Assembly: GCA_015711875.1 (NCBI GenBank)
Contig: JACVJG010000014.1
Location: forward strand, 1-15,623
Reading direction: 5' to 3'
From: Candidatus Solincola jinzensis
Lineage (GTDB): Bacteria; Actinomycetota; Geothermincolia; Geothermincolales; RBG-13-55-18
DNA: 15,623 nt
Shown: piece by piece, positions 13,761 through 15,623 of the stretch
Layout of the letters: each line of letters starts with the position of its first letter
Numbering within the stretch: position 1 is the stretch's first letter
Program-made: the position numbers and the translations under genes
Notes under the pieces: model-generated
The model's database searches: none
What the model was told of the DNA's origin: nothing
The model's input: the letters and a program-made list of their open reading frames with translations, nothing else

Positions 13761-14267
13761 CTACTTTGACTTGGTGATGCGGAAGCGGCAGCGCTCGTCG
13801 CCGCGAGGCAGGGATTCCAGCACCTCGATCCTGAAATCGCCTCCGAGGTGGGAGATCAGTCCGGCGAACTCGTGCTTTGAGCAGCTTTCCTCGCAGTCGA
13901 TGCCGATGTGCTTGAAATACCAGTCGTACCAAGGGTCCCTGCGTATGGTCAGATAGCCCACGTCGCCGTCTATCTCGGCGTAGATCTGCTTCAGCTTCGG
14001 CAGGTAGGCCAGGGACTCGTTGTTCAAGAGCAGCAGCAGACGCATGGCGTCCTCAACCGTGGGCTTGAGGCGGTAGACCTTGACCAGCCTCTTGCCCGCA
14101 CTCCAGCCCACGCCGTGCATGGCCGCATTGACCAGCGCCTGTTTCTGCTCCCGGGTGAGGCTCGACGAGGCGTATTGCGCGATATCGTTGAACACCCCCA
14201 TGAGAGCGGCGTAGAGGGTGCGGTACTTGTCGTCAACGGACATGGCGGGACAGACCAGCATCTCCAT
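13761..14267 (-). CDS. Small ATC-hydrolase/V4R-like protein of unknown function
   Basis: A 168-aa protein, mostly helical in the first half (residues 12-95). The second half resembles the small-molecule-binding fold of the L-2-amino-thiazoline-4-carboxylic acid hydrolase family, with a V4R-like ending: YDWYFKHIGIDCEESCSKHEFAGLISHLGGDF and then LPRGDERCRFRI. Visible cysteines are C6, C125, C129 and C160. Assignment to that family is by pattern memory and not certain; substrate binding rather than hydrolysis is equally possible. The start at 14267 has a near-perfect GGGAGGTGATC RBS 9 nt upstream. An extended -10 (TGCTAGAAT, 14297-14289) directly precedes the RBS, giving a very short leader. No functional neighbour is obvious. 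Confidence 0.7.
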   Translation of the reverse strand: MEMLVCPAMSVDDKYRTLYAALMGVFNDIAQYASSSLTREQKQALVNAAMHGVGWSAGKRLVKVYRLKPTVEDAMRLLLLLNNESLAYLPKLKQIYAEIDGDVGYLTIRRDPWYDWYFKHIGIDCEESCSKHEFAGLISHLGGDFRIEVLESLPRGDERCRFRITKSK

Positions 14268-14288
14268 CCAAGATCACCTCCCGGTGCA

Positions 14289-14297
14289 ATTCTAGCA
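14289..14297 (-). promoter_or_regulatory. Extended -10 promoter of the ATC-hydrolase-like gene
   Basis: On the minus strand this is TGCTAGAAT, about 22 bp before the start codon. The mRNA leader would be only about 15 nt, carrying just the RBS. A weak TTATCG sits about 18 bp upstream as a possible -35. Confidence 0.45.
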
Positions 14298-14379
14298 TCA
14301 CGGAGGCTCTCCGATAAGACATGCCATGTCGCCAGACCGCACCCGCAGGACCACGGCCGAGCGCTTGTGCCCCGCGGGC

Positions 14380-15255
14380 CTATTCGAAGCTTATGTTCTG
14401 CCGCAGGAACTCCACCACCTCGCTTCCATCGGGGTCCAGGCCCTCGATCACGATGGCGAAGGCGGAGCTCTCCTTGATGATCCACATGGTCTCCACCAGG
14501 AAGCTGTACTGCTGGATGTCCAGCGAGGTGGTCATGTGCAGGGCAGCGTCCCCACTGGCCAGCCTTATCACCTCATATTTTTCCAGCTGCGGGTTGAGGT
14601 CCGATCCCGCCTCCAATATGCCGCTGGCGAAGGCCTCGGTCCACTCATCCTTATGCTCGTAAAAATACCTCTCCATCTCCTCGGGGTCCTTCCCCGAGGG
14701 CGCGTCGGAGAAGGGAACGTCCTGGTGTAGCACGAAGACGAAGTTAGTGTTGGCCTCGTCTACGAACAACGCGTCGATGGTTATGCTTTTCGCATCGCCC
14801 TTGAAGGATTTTTTAGCCTCCTCGATCATCTCATCGTCGGCCTTCGAATACCCGGGGGGCGTGGGGACCTTGATGGTGTAGGTCCTTCCGCGCGTGAGGA
14901 AGAAGGCCACGAGCCCCGCCGCTATCACCACCAGCACCGCCACCGTGGCCATGGCTATGGTCTTGTAGGCGAGGCCCTTCTTGGCGGGGGCGGTGCCGAA
15001 AGCCGGTGGCGTGGCACCAGGAGAAAGGAGTTGCTTGCCTTGGTAAGGGGGCGGGGGAGCGGCGTGCTGGGGGGCAGCGGGAGGAGGAGGCGGGGCGCTG
15101 GAACCCGGGGCGCCGGCCTGCGACGGCGGGATGCCGTGGGACGCGCCTTGCGTAACGTCGGCGCCGGCCTCACTCCCTTCAGCGAAAGGATGCTCGCATA
15201 GATAGCAAAATTCGGCTTGCTCTGCGTTCTCGGCTCCACAGCGCGGACACTTCAT
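14380..15255 (-). CDS. Zinc-ribbon, proline-rich, single-pass membrane protein
   Basis: A 291-aa protein in four parts. An N-terminal zinc ribbon has C3/C6 and C17/C20 (CPRC ... CYLC). A disordered Ser/Pro/Ala-rich linker runs about 25-95, including a PPPPP run. One transmembrane helix is at about 98-121. An extracytoplasmic domain (about 125-291) has no motif I recognise but shows alternating strand-like hydrophobic patterns, for example YTIKVPTPPGY and KSITIDALFV. The zinc ribbon is cytoplasmic by the positive-inside rule. Such proteins are common in Actinomycetota and Firmicutes; function is unknown. The ATG at 15255 is chosen because GGGGGTGAG precedes it. The GTG at 15264 would overlap that RBS. 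Confidence 0.8.
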   Translation of the reverse strand: MKCPRCGAENAEQAEFCYLCEHPFAEGSEAGADVTQGASHGIPPSQAGAPGSSAPPPPPAAPQHAAPPPPYQGKQLLSPGATPPAFGTAPAKKGLAYKTIAMATVAVLVVIAAGLVAFFLTRGRTYTIKVPTPPGYSKADDEMIEEAKKSFKGDAKSITIDALFVDEANTNFVFVLHQDVPFSDAPSGKDPEEMERYFYEHKDEWTEAFASGILEAGSDLNPQLEKYEVIRLASGDAALHMTTSLDIQQYSFLVETMWIIKESSAFAIVIEGLDPDGSEVVEFLRQNISFE

Positions 15256-15623
15256 CAAGCTCACCCCCGTTATAGCTTTCGGGTTTTATCGTGCTCCTTA
15301 TATCACAAGTGATTTGTCGTAATAACACCGGCCATACTTTATCTCCTGCAACCGAGAAGGCGCCGTTATGCCGCCATCTTCCTCGTGGTCGGGCATGTCG
15401 AGTGGATGGGATCACTACTCGAGAGGGGAATGGCCGAAGCGCTCTCGACGTTTTCCCATGATCAAGGCTTTCTGGCCCCTAAAGTCGCGGAAGTGGGAAG
15501 CACGCGAACAAGGCACCCTGACGTCAAGTGGCCTCATGCGGCAGGGTATCGTGGTTGCGGATGCTCTGCCGGACTTGTGCCGGGTTGCTCTGAGATCATG
15601 AGGAGCCTTCATGCTGATAATGC
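15256..15623. other. Right-edge spacer with the zinc-ribbon gene promoter
   Basis: The first 60 bp hold the promoter described separately. From 15340 to 15623 I see no supported gene. The frame at 15368-15601 (+) is Ser/Arg/Trp-rich without an RBS or recognisable motif. Confidence 0.5.
15297..15325 (-). promoter_or_regulatory. Extended -10 promoter overlapped by a palindrome, zinc-ribbon gene
   Basis: On the minus strand TGATATAAG (15305-15297) is an extended -10. TTATTA lies 17 bp upstream as a possible -35. The perfect inverted repeat ATCAC-AA-GTGAT (15302-15313, plus strand) covers the -10 boundary and spacer, as an operator for a dimeric regulator would. The expected leader is about 35 nt. 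Confidence 0.45.

Noticed and set aside
15368..15601. Possible small gene at the right edge
   Set aside because: No RBS, odd composition (Trp/Arg/Ser) and a competing minus-strand frame. Not supportable.
1..15623. CRISPR array, tRNA, rRNA or insertion sequence
   Set aside because: I looked for regularly spaced repeats, cloverleaf-like segments and transposase motifs. Only the two- to three-copy 75-bp repeat without unique spacers was found.

Overview
The window looks like a chromosomal segment from a high-GC bacterium that uses canonical AGGAGG-type ribosome binding sites. The gene content includes an acyl-CoA synthetase, a winged-helix/ferredoxin fusion, a CrtI-like FAD oxidoreductase, PHP phosphoesterases, a GerMN-domain lipoprotein and an SGNH-type lipoprotein. 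Together with the style of the proteins, this suggests a deep-branching, probably anaerobic, uncultured Actinomycetota (Geothermincolia- or Coriobacteriia-like). That placement is inference; there is no rRNA or other marker gene here. Twelve protein genes are supported and cover roughly 72% of the window. There are no rRNA, tRNA, IS, phage or CRISPR signatures.

Layout. 1-881: gene-free DNA with hairpins. 882-2396 (+): AMP-forming acyl-CoA synthetase. 2933-4024 (+): winged-helix plus Cys-cluster plus 2x[4Fe-4S] protein behind a strong RBS and a hairpin-rich leader. 4025-4393: convergent spacer with about two to three copies of a 75-bp repeat. 4394-6894 (-): a two-gene operon in which an SDR epimerase/dehydratase overlaps a CrtI/retinol-saturase-like oxidoreductase by 4 nt. 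It is divergent from a GT4 glycosyltransferase (7209-8411, +). 8995-9813 (-): alpha/beta hydrolase, divergent from an SGNH-like lipoprotein (10274-11056, +). The DNA between these two holds a chain of four hairpins. The SGNH gene converges on a GerMN lipoprotein (11119-11766, -). 12104-13390 (+): two translationally coupled paralogous PHP phosphoesterases. 13761-14267 (-): a small ATC-hydrolase/V4R-like protein. 14380-15255 (-): a zinc-ribbon, proline-rich, single-pass membrane protein behind an extended -10 promoter that overlaps a palindrome.

How the genes may work together. The SDR, the FAD oxidoreductase and the divergent glycosyltransferase could form a lipid or isoprenoid modification and glycosylation set. 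The acyl-CoA synthetase and the ferredoxin fusion are co-directional but 536 bp apart, with an apparent promoter between them, so they are probably separate transcripts. Four genes have candidate extended -10 promoters (TGnTAnnnT) without convincing -35 boxes. No convincing new defence or mobile system was found. The most unusual items are the ferredoxin fusion with its structured leader, the duplicated PHP pair with a 43-bp identical block, the hairpin cluster at 9821-9976, and the tandem repeat at 4121-4270.
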